From NCBI RefSeq assembly GCF_000421965.1, contig NZ_ATAY01000020.1, positions 248,001 through 312,000 of the forward strand: a DNA stretch of 64,000 bases, in the 5' to 3' direction. A model generated the notes under the pieces. It was not told the DNA's origin, made no database searches, and saw only the letters and a list, made by a program, of their open reading frames with translations. The stretch comes from Ruminiclostridium papyrosolvens C7. GTDB taxonomy: Bacteria > Bacillota > Clostridia > Acetivibrionales > DSM-1351. Shown piece by piece: positions 35,875-47,803 of this stretch; position 1 is the first letter of the stretch, and each line of letters opens with the position of its first letter. A program made the position numbers and the translations under genes.

Positions 35875-36735
35875 TCACCAAGGTTTATCCGGGGGAAATC
35901 CAAATGTTTGGACAACTTCAAAAAGATCACTTTTTGCTAAATCGGAAGGTGTCACCAATAAGCCTTTGTTTCCGTCTATATCATAACCATAGTGGTAATA
36001 TGCCTGCCATATCATTTGTGAGCAGTTCTCTACCTTTGGCTTGGCATCATCGTATCGTTTAGGAGAGCAAATGCCGTATTTTATCCCTGCAAGATTTTTA
36101 GCCGCAAAAGATGCGATTTCATCAAGCTTTTTCTGATCAACATTTTTAAGTCTTAAAATCTTAAAGGTTGGAAAGTACTGCCATTTAGATATATCCTGTG
36201 TTATGCTGTGACTTCCCGGTGTAAGAGATTCCAGAGTTATTCCCTTCTTGGCGTCAATAACAATACCGCAGTGGCCATGCCTCCAGTAAAGAGTGTAACA
36301 AGATTTAGTCAAAAGTATATCCCCATTTTTAACCGGTGCCATTTGGATAAACCTGCTTAAAGAGCCGTTAACAAGGATTGATTCCTGAACAGTAAAAGGG
36401 TTCAGCTGTTCTCTGAAGATATTGTTCCTTTTAAAATAGTTATTTTGAATTGAAAGTATTTTTTTATTACCATCGGAGGATAAACGAAACTCATCAATAG
36501 CTGTTTTCGAAAGGCCTGTTTGTTTAAATAAAAAAGAATAATCTTCTCTGCTAAGTTTATTTTTCTTTAAAATACATGAAATATTCGCCTGAGGGCCTTT
36601 AGGAGTATAGCTGGCATCATAAACGTTTTTCCAGATAAAAATGCAGTATAAACTAATAAGGACACTTATAATAAGTAATAATGACCTGCCTCTCTTTTTA
36701 ATGGTACTCAACTCCCGTTTTTGAATAATAGGCAT
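35875..36735 (-). CDS. YiiX/YebB-like NlpC/P60-family cysteine hydrolase
   Basis: 286 aa. One N-terminal membrane anchor (about 18-36), then a variable region, then a permuted papain-like domain from residue 140: NGDILLTKS, HGHCGIVIDAKKG (catalytic His) and VENCSQMIWQAYY (catalytic Cys). It is predicted to be outside the cell, acting on a peptide or amide bond in the wall or on lipids; the family substrate is not established. It is convergent with the T component, 4 nt apart. Confidence 0.78.
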   Translation of the reverse strand: MPIIQKRELSTIKKRGRSLLLIISVLISLYCIFIWKNVYDASYTPKGPQANISCILKKNKLSREDYSFLFKQTGLSKTAIDEFRLSSDGNKKILSIQNNYFKRNNIFREQLNPFTVQESILVNGSLSRFIQMAPVKNGDILLTKSCYTLYWRHGHCGIVIDAKKGITLESLTPGSHSITQDISKWQYFPTFKILRLKNVDQKKLDEIASFAAKNLAGIKYGICSPKRYDDAKPKVENCSQMIWQAYYHYGYDIDGNKGLLVTPSDLAKSDLFEVVQTFGFPPDKPW

Positions 36736-36856
36736 ATTATTTCCAGTTAAAAAAATAAAATTCGTATCTAAATGAGTCAGACAAAAATAACAAAATTATG
36801 TATAATCAATGTAATTAAAAATAAGCTCAATAGAAATAAAAAAAGAGAGGGATATT

Positions 36857-37372
36857 ATGAAAAAAAGTTATTCTTTGGTAGGCACATTACTCATAGGTGC
36901 GGGTGCCTTGTTACTGGTTTTAAAAATGCTGTTTGGTATAAATTTTTTGGATTTGAACACAGGAGACTTTTGGGTGTTTATAGTACTTTTAATTGGATTA
37001 ACTTTTGAGTTCAGTTATTTCTTAACAGGAAGAAAGCCCGGATTACTCATCCCCGGAGGAATAATTACAACTATCGGACTACTGTTTATGTTCGAGGTTG
37101 CAACAAATTGGTATTTTGCCGAGTATACATGGCCTGTATATATATTATCTGTAGCTGTTGGATTATTTCAGATGTATTTGTTTTCAAATAGAGAAAAGGG
37201 GTTGTTGATAGCAAGTGTGATAATTGCAGGAATTTCAGCATTCTTCTTTGCATGTATGTTCTTTAACACAATATTGACATTTATAAAACCAAGTCTTTTC
37301 ATTCCGGTGGCACTCATAGCAGCAGGTATTGCCATATTTGCCAGTGGAAAGAAAACAAAGGGACAATGGTAA
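36857..37372 (+). CDS. Membrane protein, LiaI/DUF5668-like
   Basis: 171 aa with five or six hydrophobic helices and glycine-rich turns (TLLIGAGALLLVLKMLF, LLIPGGIITTIGLLF). Family members accompany phage-shock or LiaF-type envelope stress genes. RBS GAGAGGG before the ATG. A TATAAT lies about 50 nt upstream. Function unknown. Confidence 0.7.
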   Translation: MKKSYSLVGTLLIGAGALLLVLKMLFGINFLDLNTGDFWVFIVLLIGLTFEFSYFLTGRKPGLLIPGGIITTIGLLFMFEVATNWYFAEYTWPVYILSVAVGLFQMYLFSNREKGLLIASVIIAGISAFFFACMFFNTILTFIKPSLFIPVALIAAGIAIFASGKKTKGQW

Positions 37373-37449
37373 ACTAGGTTATAAATTGTAATGCATACTT
37401 TCCTGCAAGAATATGGTATATTAGAGTTAAAGGCCGGAGGTGTGTTTTT

Positions 37450-38595
37450 ATGGTGTGGAGGCAGTTAAGAGAGCAGCAAGAGAATTTGTTGAGTCCCTAT
37501 GCCGCCAGAAGTGTTAATTCTTTTGGCAGGATAATCAATGAAGAAAAATGTCCTATCAGGACAGATTATGAGCGGGATGGAAACAGAATTCTATACTCTA
37601 TGGAGTTTCGAAGACTAAGGCACAAAACCCAGGTATTTTTTAACGCAAAGAACGACCACATATGTACACGGATGGAGCACGTATTAAACGTAGGATCAAT
37701 TGCTGTCACTATAGCCAGAACTCTAAATCTGAATCAGGACCTTACTTATGCAATAGCTTTAGGACATGACCTGGGGCATGCACCATTCGGTCATAGCGGA
37801 GAACGTGTATTAAATAAATGCATGAAGAAAGTAAATAAAGAAAGCGGTTTTAAACATGAGCTTCACAGCCTTCGAGTTGTAGAAAAGCTTGCAACACGTA
37901 TCTCAAAAGAAAAAATACATGAAAAATGCGGTCTGAATCTTACTTTTGAGGTAAAGGACGGAATAGTTTCACATTGTGGCGAAAACTATAATGAATATTC
38001 TTTAATAAGAGATTTAGGGAAAACCCCACAATCACTGCGTAATGTCAAAGACAGAGGCCATTTTCCATTCACTCTTGAAGCCTGCATTGTAAGGCTGGTG
38101 GATAAAATAGCATATGTCGGCAGGGATATTGAGGATGCCGTACGTGTTAACCTGATGAATATGCATGACATACCCATGGACATAAGGAATGAGTTGGGAA
38201 ACACAAATGGGGAAATAATAAACACTCTGGTTTGCGATATGGTTGAGAACAGCTATGGCAGGGATTGTATTCAGCTTAGTCCGGAAAAAGGCCAGGCACT
38301 TGAAAAACTTATAAACGAGAATGTAAGGTTGATTTACAAGGCCGATAAGATAACCCGGTACGAAAAAATTGCTGAAAATACCCTTGAAGGCTTGTTTGAC
38401 AGCCTGCTCAACAGCCTATCAGATTTTGAAAGACTTCAGACAAATGAAAATAAGGTTTACAGAATGTTTTATAACTTTATAGCGGACAAGGCATATGATA
38501 AGTCTGAAAGTGATGCTCAGAAAGTTATTGACTTTATAGCAGGCATGACAGACCAGTTTGCACAAAGCTGCTTTGAAGAAATATACTGGATGTAG
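37450..38595 (+). CDS. dgt: dGTP triphosphohydrolase-like HD protein
   Basis: 381 aa. The N-terminal SPYAARSVNSFGR and RDGNRILYSMEFRRLRHKTQV are hallmark dGTPase segments; the HD metal site is in TRMEHVLNV, ALGHDLGHAPFGHSGE and the later LVDKIAYVGRD. It converts dNTP to deoxynucleoside plus tripolyphosphate. RBS GGAGGTG. It ends 8 nt before the yfbR-like gene, so both probably tune dNTP pools together. Confidence 0.92.
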   Translation: MVWRQLREQQENLLSPYAARSVNSFGRIINEEKCPIRTDYERDGNRILYSMEFRRLRHKTQVFFNAKNDHICTRMEHVLNVGSIAVTIARTLNLNQDLTYAIALGHDLGHAPFGHSGERVLNKCMKKVNKESGFKHELHSLRVVEKLATRISKEKIHEKCGLNLTFEVKDGIVSHCGENYNEYSLIRDLGKTPQSLRNVKDRGHFPFTLEACIVRLVDKIAYVGRDIEDAVRVNLMNMHDIPMDIRNELGNTNGEIINTLVCDMVENSYGRDCIQLSPEKGQALEKLINENVRLIYKADKITRYEKIAENTLEGLFDSLLNSLSDFERLQTNENKVYRMFYNFIADKAYDKSESDAQKVIDFIAGMTDQFAQSCFEEIYWM

Positions 38596-38603
38596 GTGGA
38601 AAT

Positions 38604-39194
38604 ATGGATGATAAAAGCTTTCATTTTTTTGCATTTCTATCAAGGATGAAGTATATAAATAGATGGGGACTTATGCGCAACACGTATACTGAAAATATAC
38701 AGGAACACAGTCTACAGGTTGCTATAATTGCCCACGGGCTGGCAGTAATCAAAAACACATATTTTAACGGAGAAGTAAACCCTGAGAGAGTAGCAATTCT
38801 TGCAATGTTTCATGACTGCAATGAAATAATAACAGGGGATATGCCTACTCCCATAAAATATTATAACCCTCAGATAAGTAAAATTTACAAGGATATCGAA
38901 GATATATCAAAGGAGAAAATCATATCTATGTTGCCTGAGGAAATGGCAGATGAATATTATTCTTTATTCTTTAAAAATCCGGATGATATGAATTGTTGGA
39001 AACTTGTCAAGGCAGCTGACAGAATTTCTGCCTATATAAAATGTATAGAAGAAGTCAAGGCCGGAAATAACGAATTCAAAAAGGCCCGGGAAACCATTCT
39101 ACAAACAATAACGGAGATTGATTTGCCTGAGGTCAGGTATTTCATGGAAAGATTTATACCAAGCTTCAATTTGTCCCTTGATGAGATTGATTAA
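38604..39194 (+). CDS. yfbR: HD-domain 5'-deoxynucleotidase, YfbR type
   Basis: 196 aa. HFFAFLSRMKYINRWGLMRNT, given by its start HFFAFLSRMKYI, then NIQEHSLQVAI (metal His), MFHDCNEIITGDMPTP (HD plus substrate residues) and KAADRISAYIKC. YfbR dephosphorylates deoxynucleoside 5'-monophosphates. It directly follows dgt; the two HD enzymes act at different phosphorylation levels of the same nucleotides. Confidence 0.9.
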   Translation: MDDKSFHFFAFLSRMKYINRWGLMRNTYTENIQEHSLQVAIIAHGLAVIKNTYFNGEVNPERVAILAMFHDCNEIITGDMPTPIKYYNPQISKIYKDIEDISKEKIISMLPEEMADEYYSLFFKNPDDMNCWKLVKAADRISAYIKCIEEVKAGNNEFKKARETILQTITEIDLPEVRYFMERFIPSFNLSLDEID

Positions 39195-39281
39195 TTTATT
39201 GAGACTGTTATATAATTAAGATTGTATTGGAAAAATATAAAAGTATTACATTCTTAATTCAATATCAAAAGGGGCAAAAAA

Positions 39282-40121
39282 ATGACATTTGAAGATAACA
39301 TAGGTACAAAATGTATTATAAACGGAGAAACCTTGTCGGCTGAAGCACTGAATAAATATTCAGAAGAAAAGTATACAGCTTGCTATGAAGTTATACGTAT
39401 AATAAAGGGAGTTCCGCTATTTTATGATGATCACTTTACACGTCTTAAAAGTTCTGTACGAAAGACACTAAATGAATTGAAAATAACAAAAAATGAATTG
39501 AGGACTCAAATTACTGAGCTATGTGGGCTAAATGATTTGGCAGACTGCAATGTGAAAGTATTGGTGCTTCTCTATCAAAAAGAGCAGATTATGCTACTGC
39601 ATATAAACAAGTTCTACTATCCTTCACAAGAGGAATATGATAGTGGTGTAAAGTGTTGTACCGTCAAGCTCAAGAGAAGCAATCCAAGTATCAAAATGAT
39701 TAATACTTCATACAAGGCAGAAATCAAGCGGGTTGCAGAAGAAAATAATGCTTTTGAAGTGCTTTTGGTAGATGACAACGATAAAATAACAGAGGGCGGA
39801 AAATCCAATGTTTTTTTTGTAAAAGGTGACAAAATATATACATCTCCCGAAGAATATATATTGAAAGGTATTACTAGACAATATATAATTGATGTTTGTG
39901 TAAAACTTGGATATGAAGTTATAGAGACATTGATTGGTGTTGAACAGTTAAGTAATTTTGATGCAGCTTTTTTAACTGGTACGTCCATTAATGCAATGCC
40001 GATAAAAATAATAGACGGGTGCATATTGAATTCGTCGGACAATATTGCAACTCAAAATGTTATGAAAGGTTATAACAGTCTTATATCGGCATATATTGAA
40101 GGCAATAGCAATAAGAAATAG
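39282..40121 (+). CDS. pabC: Class IV aminotransferase / aminodeoxychorismate lyase-like
   Basis: 279 aa, fold-type IV PLP enzyme. CYEVIRIIKGVPLFYDDHFTRL at the N-terminus (cited by CYEVIRIIKG), the PLP-lysine in NTSYKAEIKR, EGGKSNVFFV and FLTGTSINAMPI. The length fits aminodeoxychorismate lyase or D-amino-acid/branched-chain aminotransferase; sequence alone does not decide, and no pabA/B gene is adjacent. Confidence 0.75.
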   Translation: MTFEDNIGTKCIINGETLSAEALNKYSEEKYTACYEVIRIIKGVPLFYDDHFTRLKSSVRKTLNELKITKNELRTQITELCGLNDLADCNVKVLVLLYQKEQIMLLHINKFYYPSQEEYDSGVKCCTVKLKRSNPSIKMINTSYKAEIKRVAEENNAFEVLLVDDNDKITEGGKSNVFFVKGDKIYTSPEEYILKGITRQYIIDVCVKLGYEVIETLIGVEQLSNFDAAFLTGTSINAMPIKIIDGCILNSSDNIATQNVMKGYNSLISAYIEGNSNKK

Positions 40122-40149
40122 AAGAATATATTAATTTGGGAGGTTAGGT

Positions 40150-41019
40150 ATGAGATACCTTGAAAACGCATTTAAATTTACGTTTAAGAACTTTTTAATA
40201 ACGATTCCATTGCTAATAGCTATGGCAATACCGAGTATGATCATGGGTGTGGGATCCTTAGGATTTTTATTTAATATTAAGAATTTTGAACAGATATTTG
40301 AACAAATAATTAACAATAACGGGGCATTTATTCCATCGTACAATATGTTCCTCAGCTTGTATGGGCCTGCAATGATTATAAGTATGATAATTTCAACGGT
40401 TTTGACTCTGGTTCTAACTATTCTGGTTTATCCTGCAACATACGGAATGATAAATAAAAAGTATGAGACAGGTACTTCAACTCTTAGTGATATGACATCT
40501 TCCATGACAAAGTATATCGGAAGATTTGTACTCTATGGATTATTAAAAATTGCTCTTTGGATAGGAATGGTAGTTGCTTATTTAATACTTGTTGCAATTG
40601 CAGTTGTAGTAATAACAGTGGTTTCAAATGTTGCAGGTGCAATATTGATGGTACTGTTTACTTTGGCTTTCATAGTTGCGTGTGTAGCGCTTAGTGTATA
40701 CACTTCACTGTGGTTTACATCAGTTTGCGTAGAAGATACAGATATACTGACAGGATTGAAAAATTCATTCCGTTATGTTTCAGGTAATTTTTGGTCAATT
40801 TTAGGTATCAGTATTCTTATAAGTATATTAGGAACAATTGCTGGATCAATAATAGGATTGGTGGTTGGATGGATTCCTATTATTGGAGGAGCTGTATCGT
40901 CGATAGTATCATATCTTGCCCAATTCATAACAATTGTATTTTTCTTTGAAATATACCGTGAAAAATCAGGAAAGTATGCTTGTGCGGAATACTACAAACA
41001 AATGAACGGCGGAATTTAA
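40150..41019 (+). CDS. Multi-pass membrane protein of unknown function
   Basis: 289 aa with about six hydrophobic segments and a repeated helix-rich core (FVLYGLLKIALWIGMVVAYL; FWSILGISILISILGTIAGS). LKNSFRYVSGNFW and the C-terminal EIYREKSGKYACAEYY resemble the DUF975/glycerophosphodiester-phosphodiesterase membrane-domain type. RBS TGGGAGG before the ATG. No function is assigned. Confidence 0.65.
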   Translation: MRYLENAFKFTFKNFLITIPLLIAMAIPSMIMGVGSLGFLFNIKNFEQIFEQIINNNGAFIPSYNMFLSLYGPAMIISMIISTVLTLVLTILVYPATYGMINKKYETGTSTLSDMTSSMTKYIGRFVLYGLLKIALWIGMVVAYLILVAIAVVVITVVSNVAGAILMVLFTLAFIVACVALSVYTSLWFTSVCVEDTDILTGLKNSFRYVSGNFWSILGISILISILGTIAGSIIGLVVGWIPIIGGAVSSIVSYLAQFITIVFFFEIYREKSGKYACAEYYKQMNGGI

Positions 41020-41041
41020 AAATAACTATTTGAAATACTAA

Positions 41042-41090
41042 AAAAGACCTTGTATCGGAATGTATATATTCTGTGCAGGGTCTTTTAGAT
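41042..41090 (+). terminator. Rho-independent terminator before hrcA
   Basis: Stem AAAAGACCTTGTA (41042-41054) with TGCAGGGTCTTTT (41074-41086), containing a G-U and one mismatch, with flanking A/T runs. Confidence 0.7.
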
Positions 41091-41165
41091 TTTATAATTT
41101 ATTACCGAATATTACAAGAAAAATACTTGACAAACAAATATGCTAATGTTATTTTTAGTATATAA

Positions 41166-41192
41166 TTAGCACTCAACATTAAAGAGTGCTAA
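41166..41192 (+). promoter_or_regulatory. CIRCE operator
   Basis: TTAGCACTC, 9-nt spacer, GAGTGCTAA: a perfect match to the HrcA operator. It overlaps a TATAAT at 41161-41166 and lies 17 nt before hrcA, so HrcA represses its own operon. Confidence 0.97.
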
Positions 41193-41209
41193 CAAGAGGG
41201 GTGATTATA

Positions 41210-42256
41210 ATGCTACTTGACGATAGAAAATTGAAAATACTGCAAGCAATTATAGATGATTATATATACTCTGCTGAACCTGTAGGTTCCAGAACTATTG
41301 CCAAGAAGCATGAACTTGGTTTAAGTTCGGCTACAATTAGAAATGAAATGGCTGATCTTGAAGAAATGGGGCTTTTGGAACAGCCATACACATCGGCAGG
41401 CAGAGTTCCTTCCGATAAAGGGTACAGGCTTTACGTTGATCAACTGATGAAGATAAATGAACTAACAGAAAGTGAAATAGAGAAAATCCGGAGTGATATG
41501 AACATTCGGATAAATGAACTTAGTCAGCTTATAAGGAATGCATCAGCGGTTATGTCCAGATTTACCAAATATACTTCTATGGCGATAACCCCTCATATGA
41601 AACGAAGTGTATTAAAAGCTGTTCAGGTGGTACCTATAGAGCCTGGGAAAGCATTGGTAATTATTGTTACGGATGCTAACGTTGTAAGAAATAATCTGAT
41701 AAGAATTCCTGAAAGTATTACTCCCGATTTCTTAATTCAGATTTCAAATATGCTAAACGAGCAGTTAAAAGGCTTTACTTTGGAAATGCTAAAATCGGAC
41801 ATATTAAATGAAAAGTTTGAAAAACTGAATTCATTGCCTTATGGATTAATTAAACCAATCCTAGACGGAATAGAGGATTTGATTAAGACCATTGATAAGC
41901 CGGAAGTATATCTTGAAGGAGCAACAAATATTCTGAATTTTCCGGAGTTTAAGGAAGTTGATAAGGCCAAGGAGTTTTTGAATATACTGGATGAAAAGAA
42001 ATTTGTATCTGACCTTCTTACAAATAATTCAAATATAAATAATGAGATAATTATTCACATAGGAAATGAGAATGCTATAGAAGGTATAAAGGATTGCAGT
42101 TTGGTTACTGCATCCTATAGTGTAGGTAATCACGTAATAGGAACAATAGGTATTATCGGGCCAACCAGAATGGAGTATTCAAAGGTTGTGTCATCTATGA
42201 ATTATATAAGGAATAAAATCAATCAAGAGATTCTTAAACTCTTGGATAATGGATAG
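41210..42256 (+). CDS. hrcA: Heat-inducible transcription repressor HrcA
   Basis: 348 aa. N-terminal winged helix (KLKILQAIIDDYI, GSRTIAKKHELGLSSATIRN, LEQPYTSAGRVPSDKGYR) followed by the GAF-like HrcA domain. ATG 41210 follows AGAGGGGTG; the frame extends to a GTG inside CIRCE, which is not a likely start. HrcA binds CIRCE and is kept active by GroE. Confidence 0.97.
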   Translation: MLLDDRKLKILQAIIDDYIYSAEPVGSRTIAKKHELGLSSATIRNEMADLEEMGLLEQPYTSAGRVPSDKGYRLYVDQLMKINELTESEIEKIRSDMNIRINELSQLIRNASAVMSRFTKYTSMAITPHMKRSVLKAVQVVPIEPGKALVIIVTDANVVRNNLIRIPESITPDFLIQISNMLNEQLKGFTLEMLKSDILNEKFEKLNSLPYGLIKPILDGIEDLIKTIDKPEVYLEGATNILNFPEFKEVDKAKEFLNILDEKKFVSDLLTNNSNINNEIIIHIGNENAIEGIKDCSLVTASYSVGNHVIGTIGIIGPTRMEYSKVVSSMNYIRNKINQEILKLLDNG

Positions 42257-42283
42257 TATAAATAAGGAGGTAGTATTCAGGTA

Positions 42284-42880
42284 ATGAAAAAAGAAAAACA
42301 TCCAAAGAATGCAAACGAAAACACTAAGGAAATGAATGCTGAAGAAATCAACAAAGGAGCAGAAAATCCGGAGGTATCAGGGACTTCTGATGTGAAGGGT
42401 GATGAAACAGTAAACACGGAGATTGAGGAACTAAAAGCAAATTTGGAAGAAAAGGCAAAACAATGTGAAGATTTTAAAAATATGGTTCAGCGTACAGCAG
42501 CCGAGTTTGACAACTATAAAAAAAGAACGATCAAGGAAAAGGAAGCCCTTAGCCTTGATATAGCAATAGACACTGTAAATACCTTCCTTCCGGTAGTAGA
42601 TAACCTCGAAAGAGCTTTGAAAGCCGCAGAAGACATGGAAAATAATCCATTGAAGGAAGGCGTTGAAATGGTTATGAGACAGTTGAAGGATTGTCTCGAC
42701 AAATTAGGAGTTGAAGCAATAGAGGCGGTTAATAATTCTTTTGACCCTGAACTCCACAATGCCGTAATGCATGTAACAGATGATGAAGTCGGTGAAAATA
42801 TTGTGGTTGAAGAATTTCAGAAGGGTTATACAATGAAGGGTAAAGTAATTAGACATAGTATGGTAAAGGTTGTAAACTAA
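42284..42880 (+). CDS. grpE: Nucleotide exchange factor GrpE
   Basis: 198 aa. An acidic, poorly conserved N-terminus (1-50), a long coiled coil (TEIEELKANLEEKAKQCEDF) and the GrpE head: TAAEFDNYKKRT, FLPVVDNLERAL, VMHVTDDEVGENIVVEEFQKGY (key part VMHVTDDE). It releases ADP from DnaK. RBS AAGGAGG. Confidence 0.97.
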   Translation: MKKEKHPKNANENTKEMNAEEINKGAENPEVSGTSDVKGDETVNTEIEELKANLEEKAKQCEDFKNMVQRTAAEFDNYKKRTIKEKEALSLDIAIDTVNTFLPVVDNLERALKAAEDMENNPLKEGVEMVMRQLKDCLDKLGVEAIEAVNNSFDPELHNAVMHVTDDEVGENIVVEEFQKGYTMKGKVIRHSMVKVVN

Positions 42881-44788
<1,908 letters not shown>

Positions 44789-44801
44789 ATATATAATAAT
44801 G

Positions 44802-44826
44802 TATAGGGGCTTAAAAAGCCCCTATA
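44802..44826 (+). other. Intercistronic hairpin between dnaK and dnaJ
   Basis: A 9-bp perfect stem TATAGGGGC/GCCCCTATA (44802-44810 with 44818-44826), 7-nt loop, no U-run. It may protect the dnaK mRNA 3' end or partly terminate, lowering dnaJ relative to dnaK. Confidence 0.65.
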
Positions 44827-44940
44827 GCATTAACAGCACTAACAGCATAATGTTTTTATAAACGCCAAAGCTTACATAATACAGCTCTGGCTTATTTTAG
44901 GTTGCTGGTTTGCTGTGTAATGAGACGGGAGTTGAATTGG

Positions 44941-46080
44941 ATGGCAGAAAAAAGAGATTATTACGAAGTATTGGGCGTTGAGAGAAACGCTTCTGATGCT
45001 GAACTAAAAAAAGCATATAGAAATCTTGCAAAAAAGTACCACCCGGACGTCAATCCGGGAGATAAGACTGCAGAAGCTAAGTTCAAAGAGGTAAATGAAG
45101 CCTATGAGATTCTTAGTGATTCTCAGAAAAGGGGCAGGTACGACCAGTTTGGTCATGCGGGAACAGACCCTAACGGATTTGGCGGTGCAGGAGGTTTCAA
45201 CTCTGATTTTGACTTTGGTGGAATCGGAGATATATTTGAAACTTTCTTTGGAGGCTCAGGCTTTGGAGGCAGAAGCAAAACAAGAAGAGGTCCTCAAAAG
45301 GGTGCTGACATTAAATACTCTATGGAGATCAGCTTTGAAGAGGCTGCTTTCGGTATTGAACGGGAAATAAATGTAAGCAAAATGGAAGTATGTTCAAAAT
45401 GTACCGGGTCAGGAGCCAAACCCGGAAGTAACGTAACAACCTGTAGCCATTGTAACGGAACAGGGCAGGTTCAGATAAAACAAAACACTCCATTTGGGCA
45501 ATTCATAAACACTAAGACCTGTGATGCATGTAAAGGTGAAGGAAAGATTATTACAGAGCCTTGTCCCGCTTGTAACGGAAAAGGCAGATTGAGGAGTACA
45601 AAGAAAATAAAGATAGATATTCCTGCGGGAATTGATGACGGTCAGACCATTTCATTAAGAGGTGGTGGAGACCCTGGATTAAAAGGTGGCCCAAACGGTG
45701 ATTTGTATGTTAACATCCGTGTAAAACCTCATCCTCTATTTTCAAGACAGGGAAATAATGTTGTATGCGATGTACCAATTACATTTACACAGGCAGCGTT
45801 AGGTGCTGAATTAGAAGTACCTACTCTTGACGGAAAAGTTAAATATACTGTACCTGAAGGAACTCAAACAGGCTCTGTTTTCAGATTAAAGGGCAAAGGA
45901 ATACCTTATTTGAGAGGGAATGGCCGCGGGGACCAGTATGTTAAAGTAAATATTGAGGTTCCGAAAAAACTCAATGACAAACAAAAAGCATTGCTGAGGG
46001 AATTTGCCGAAATTAGCGGTGATGAATCCCATGAGCAGAGAAAAGGCTTTTTTGACAAAATGAAGGATGCATTTAAATAA
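44941..46080 (+). CDS. dnaJ: Chaperone DnaJ (Hsp40)
   Basis: 379 aa from ATG 44941. J domain with HPD ([10 protein letters not shown]), Gly/Phe-rich linker ([20 protein letters not shown]), four zinc-binding repeats ([32 protein letters not shown]) and C-terminal substrate domains. It stimulates DnaK ATPase. Confidence 0.98.
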   Translation: MAEKRDYYEVLGVERNASDAELKKAYRNLAKKYHPDVNPGDKTAEAKFKEVNEAYEILSDSQKRGRYDQFGHAGTDPNGFGGAGGFNSDFDFGGIGDIFETFFGGSGFGGRSKTRRGPQKGADIKYSMEISFEEAAFGIEREINVSKMEVCSKCTGSGAKPGSNVTTCSHCNGTGQVQIKQNTPFGQFINTKTCDACKGEGKIITEPCPACNGKGRLRSTKKIKIDIPAGIDDGQTISLRGGGDPGLKGGPNGDLYVNIRVKPHPLFSRQGNNVVCDVPITFTQAALGAELEVPTLDGKVKYTVPEGTQTGSVFRLKGKGIPYLRGNGRGDQYVKVNIEVPKKLNDKQKALLREFAEISGDESHEQRKGFFDKMKDAFK

Positions 46081-46118
46081 TTAAGAATTTTACTGCTCAT
46101 GGAGGCAAACGGATAAAT

Positions 46119-47069
46119 ATGAAATGGTATGAAATAAGGGTAAGTACTACTGACGAAGCAAGTGATGCGGTTTCCGAAATGCTTACGACAATGGGTGCCG
46201 GAGGCGTAGCTATCAAGGACCCTTTTGATATAAAAAAAGAAATATTAAAGCCAAATACTCTGGACTATGCAGATGATGAATTCCTTGAATCATTAGGTGA
46301 GGATGTTATTATACAGGCATATTTCCAGAGCGGAAATAATATAGACGAGCTATTAAAGAAAATAAAAGATGGATTGGGGAATATTTCCCAATTTTTGAAT
46401 ATTGGAAAAGGTCTTGAGGGATATGGCGAAGTAGATGATGAGGATTGGTCTACAGCTTGGAAAAAGTACTATAAGCCCCTTCAGCTAACAGATAGAATAG
46501 TAATAAAACCAACCTGGGAAGATTATAGTCCCAAAGGTGACGAAATAATAATACAAATGGATCCCGGAATGGCCTTTGGAACAGGGACTCACGAAACAAC
46601 GCAGATGTGTTCTATATTGCTTGATAAGTACATGAAGGATGATACAGAGGTTCTTGATATTGGCTGCGGAACAGGTATTCTTTCAATAATAGCAGCGAAA
46701 CTTGGTGCAAAAACAGTTGAAGCTATTGATATAGATGAAGTTGCTGTGAAAGTTGCCAAGGAAAATATCGAGTTGAATCAGGAAATGTCAAAAATATCGG
46801 CATACAAGGCTATATTGTCTGATTTGAAGCAGGAAGAACATAAATACGATATAATAGTAGCTAATATAATAGCAAATGTAATTATTGACTTGTCCTCGCA
46901 TATACCTTATTATTTAAAAAAGGAATCCTTGTTTATTACTTCAGGTATTATCAAAGAAAGGAAACAGGAAGTAATAGATGCGTGTGAAAAAAACGGGATG
47001 TCACGGATAGAAACCCTTGAAATGGGAGAATGGGTGGCAATGGTGTTTAAATGTCCAGATACTTTGTAG
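46119..47069 (+). CDS. prmA: Ribosomal protein L11 methyltransferase
   Basis: 316 aa. N-terminal L11-binding domain (MKWYEIRVSTTDEASDAV), SAM-binding motif I VLDIGCGTGILSI, acidic motif II EAIDIDEVA, and IVANIIANVIIDL (NPPF-type region). RBS GGAGG upstream. It commonly sits after dnaJ in Firmicutes. It overlaps rsmE by 19 nt. Confidence 0.96.
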   Translation: MKWYEIRVSTTDEASDAVSEMLTTMGAGGVAIKDPFDIKKEILKPNTLDYADDEFLESLGEDVIIQAYFQSGNNIDELLKKIKDGLGNISQFLNIGKGLEGYGEVDDEDWSTAWKKYYKPLQLTDRIVIKPTWEDYSPKGDEIIIQMDPGMAFGTGTHETTQMCSILLDKYMKDDTEVLDIGCGTGILSIIAAKLGAKTVEAIDIDEVAVKVAKENIELNQEMSKISAYKAILSDLKQEEHKYDIIVANIIANVIIDLSSHIPYYLKKESLFITSGIIKERKQEVIDACEKNGMSRIETLEMGEWVAMVFKCPDTL

Positions 47070-47803
47070 AAGAAGCTCAAATAGCTAATGGCAGAATTAA
47101 CATAACCGGTGAAGATTTTCAGCATTTAAAAAAAGTGCTAAGGGCTCAGATAAAGGACGAAGTAACTGTGTGCTGTGGAGGATTTGACTACACAGCTGAA
47201 ATAGAAACAATAAATGATAGTTCAATTTTGTGTGTAATAACAGATGTAAATAAAAATTTTACAGAATCGCCATTAAAAGTTACCTTGTTTCAGGGCTTGC
47301 CAAAGTCGGACAAGATGGAGTTAATTATACAGAAATGTGTTGAACTTGGAGTATGGGAAATAGTTCCTGTGATTACAGAACGTTGTGTTTCAAAGATAAA
47401 TACTGATAAAGATGCTAAAAATAAGCTTGCGAGATGGCAAAAGATAGCAAGAGAGGCAGCAAAGCAGTGTAATAGGGGAACGATTCCCAATATTCTCTAT
47501 CCCATAACCTTTAAAGAAGCTGTTGAAATGGCGTCTCAAGCAGAACTGGCAGTTATACCTTATGAGAAGGAAAGTGCGGTTGGGCTTAAAAATATTGTAC
47601 CCCGGTATGAAGGAATTACCAGTGGAAGTATTATCATTGGTCCTGAAGGTGGGTTTGAAGAAAAAGAAGTTCAAATGGCTGAAGACAGAGGGGTTAAGAA
47701 GATATCTCTGGGGCCAAGAATCCTACGCACGGAAACTGCCGGAATGGTAGCTTTATCACTTTTGATGTATGAATTAGGAGATGTGTCTAATGGGAGAACT
47801 TAA
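47051..47803 (+). CDS. rsmE: 16S rRNA m3U1498 methyltransferase
   Basis: 250 aa, SPOUT-class knot methyltransferase. HLKKVLRAQIKDEV in the N-terminal PUA-like domain, then LFQGLPKSDKMELIIQKCVELGV (core QGLPKSDK), IIGPEGGFEEKEV and LGPRILRTETAGM in the knot. Overlaps prmA and the next response regulator, so it is part of the same operon. Confidence 0.96.
   Translation: MSRYFVEEAQIANGRINITGEDFQHLKKVLRAQIKDEVTVCCGGFDYTAEIETINDSSILCVITDVNKNFTESPLKVTLFQGLPKSDKMELIIQKCVELGVWEIVPVITERCVSKINTDKDAKNKLARWQKIAREAAKQCNRGTIPNILYPITFKEAVEMASQAELAVIPYEKESAVGLKNIVPRYEGITSGSIIIGPEGGFEEKEVQMAEDRGVKKISLGPRILRTETAGMVALSLLMYELGDVSNGRT

Noticed and set aside
37450..39194. Adjacent dgt and YfbR-type HD genes as a nucleotide-depleting anti-phage module
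   Set aside because: Both are common housekeeping dNTP-pool enzymes, no sensor, toxin or other defence gene is next to them, and the neighbours are ordinary; the pairing alone does not support defence.
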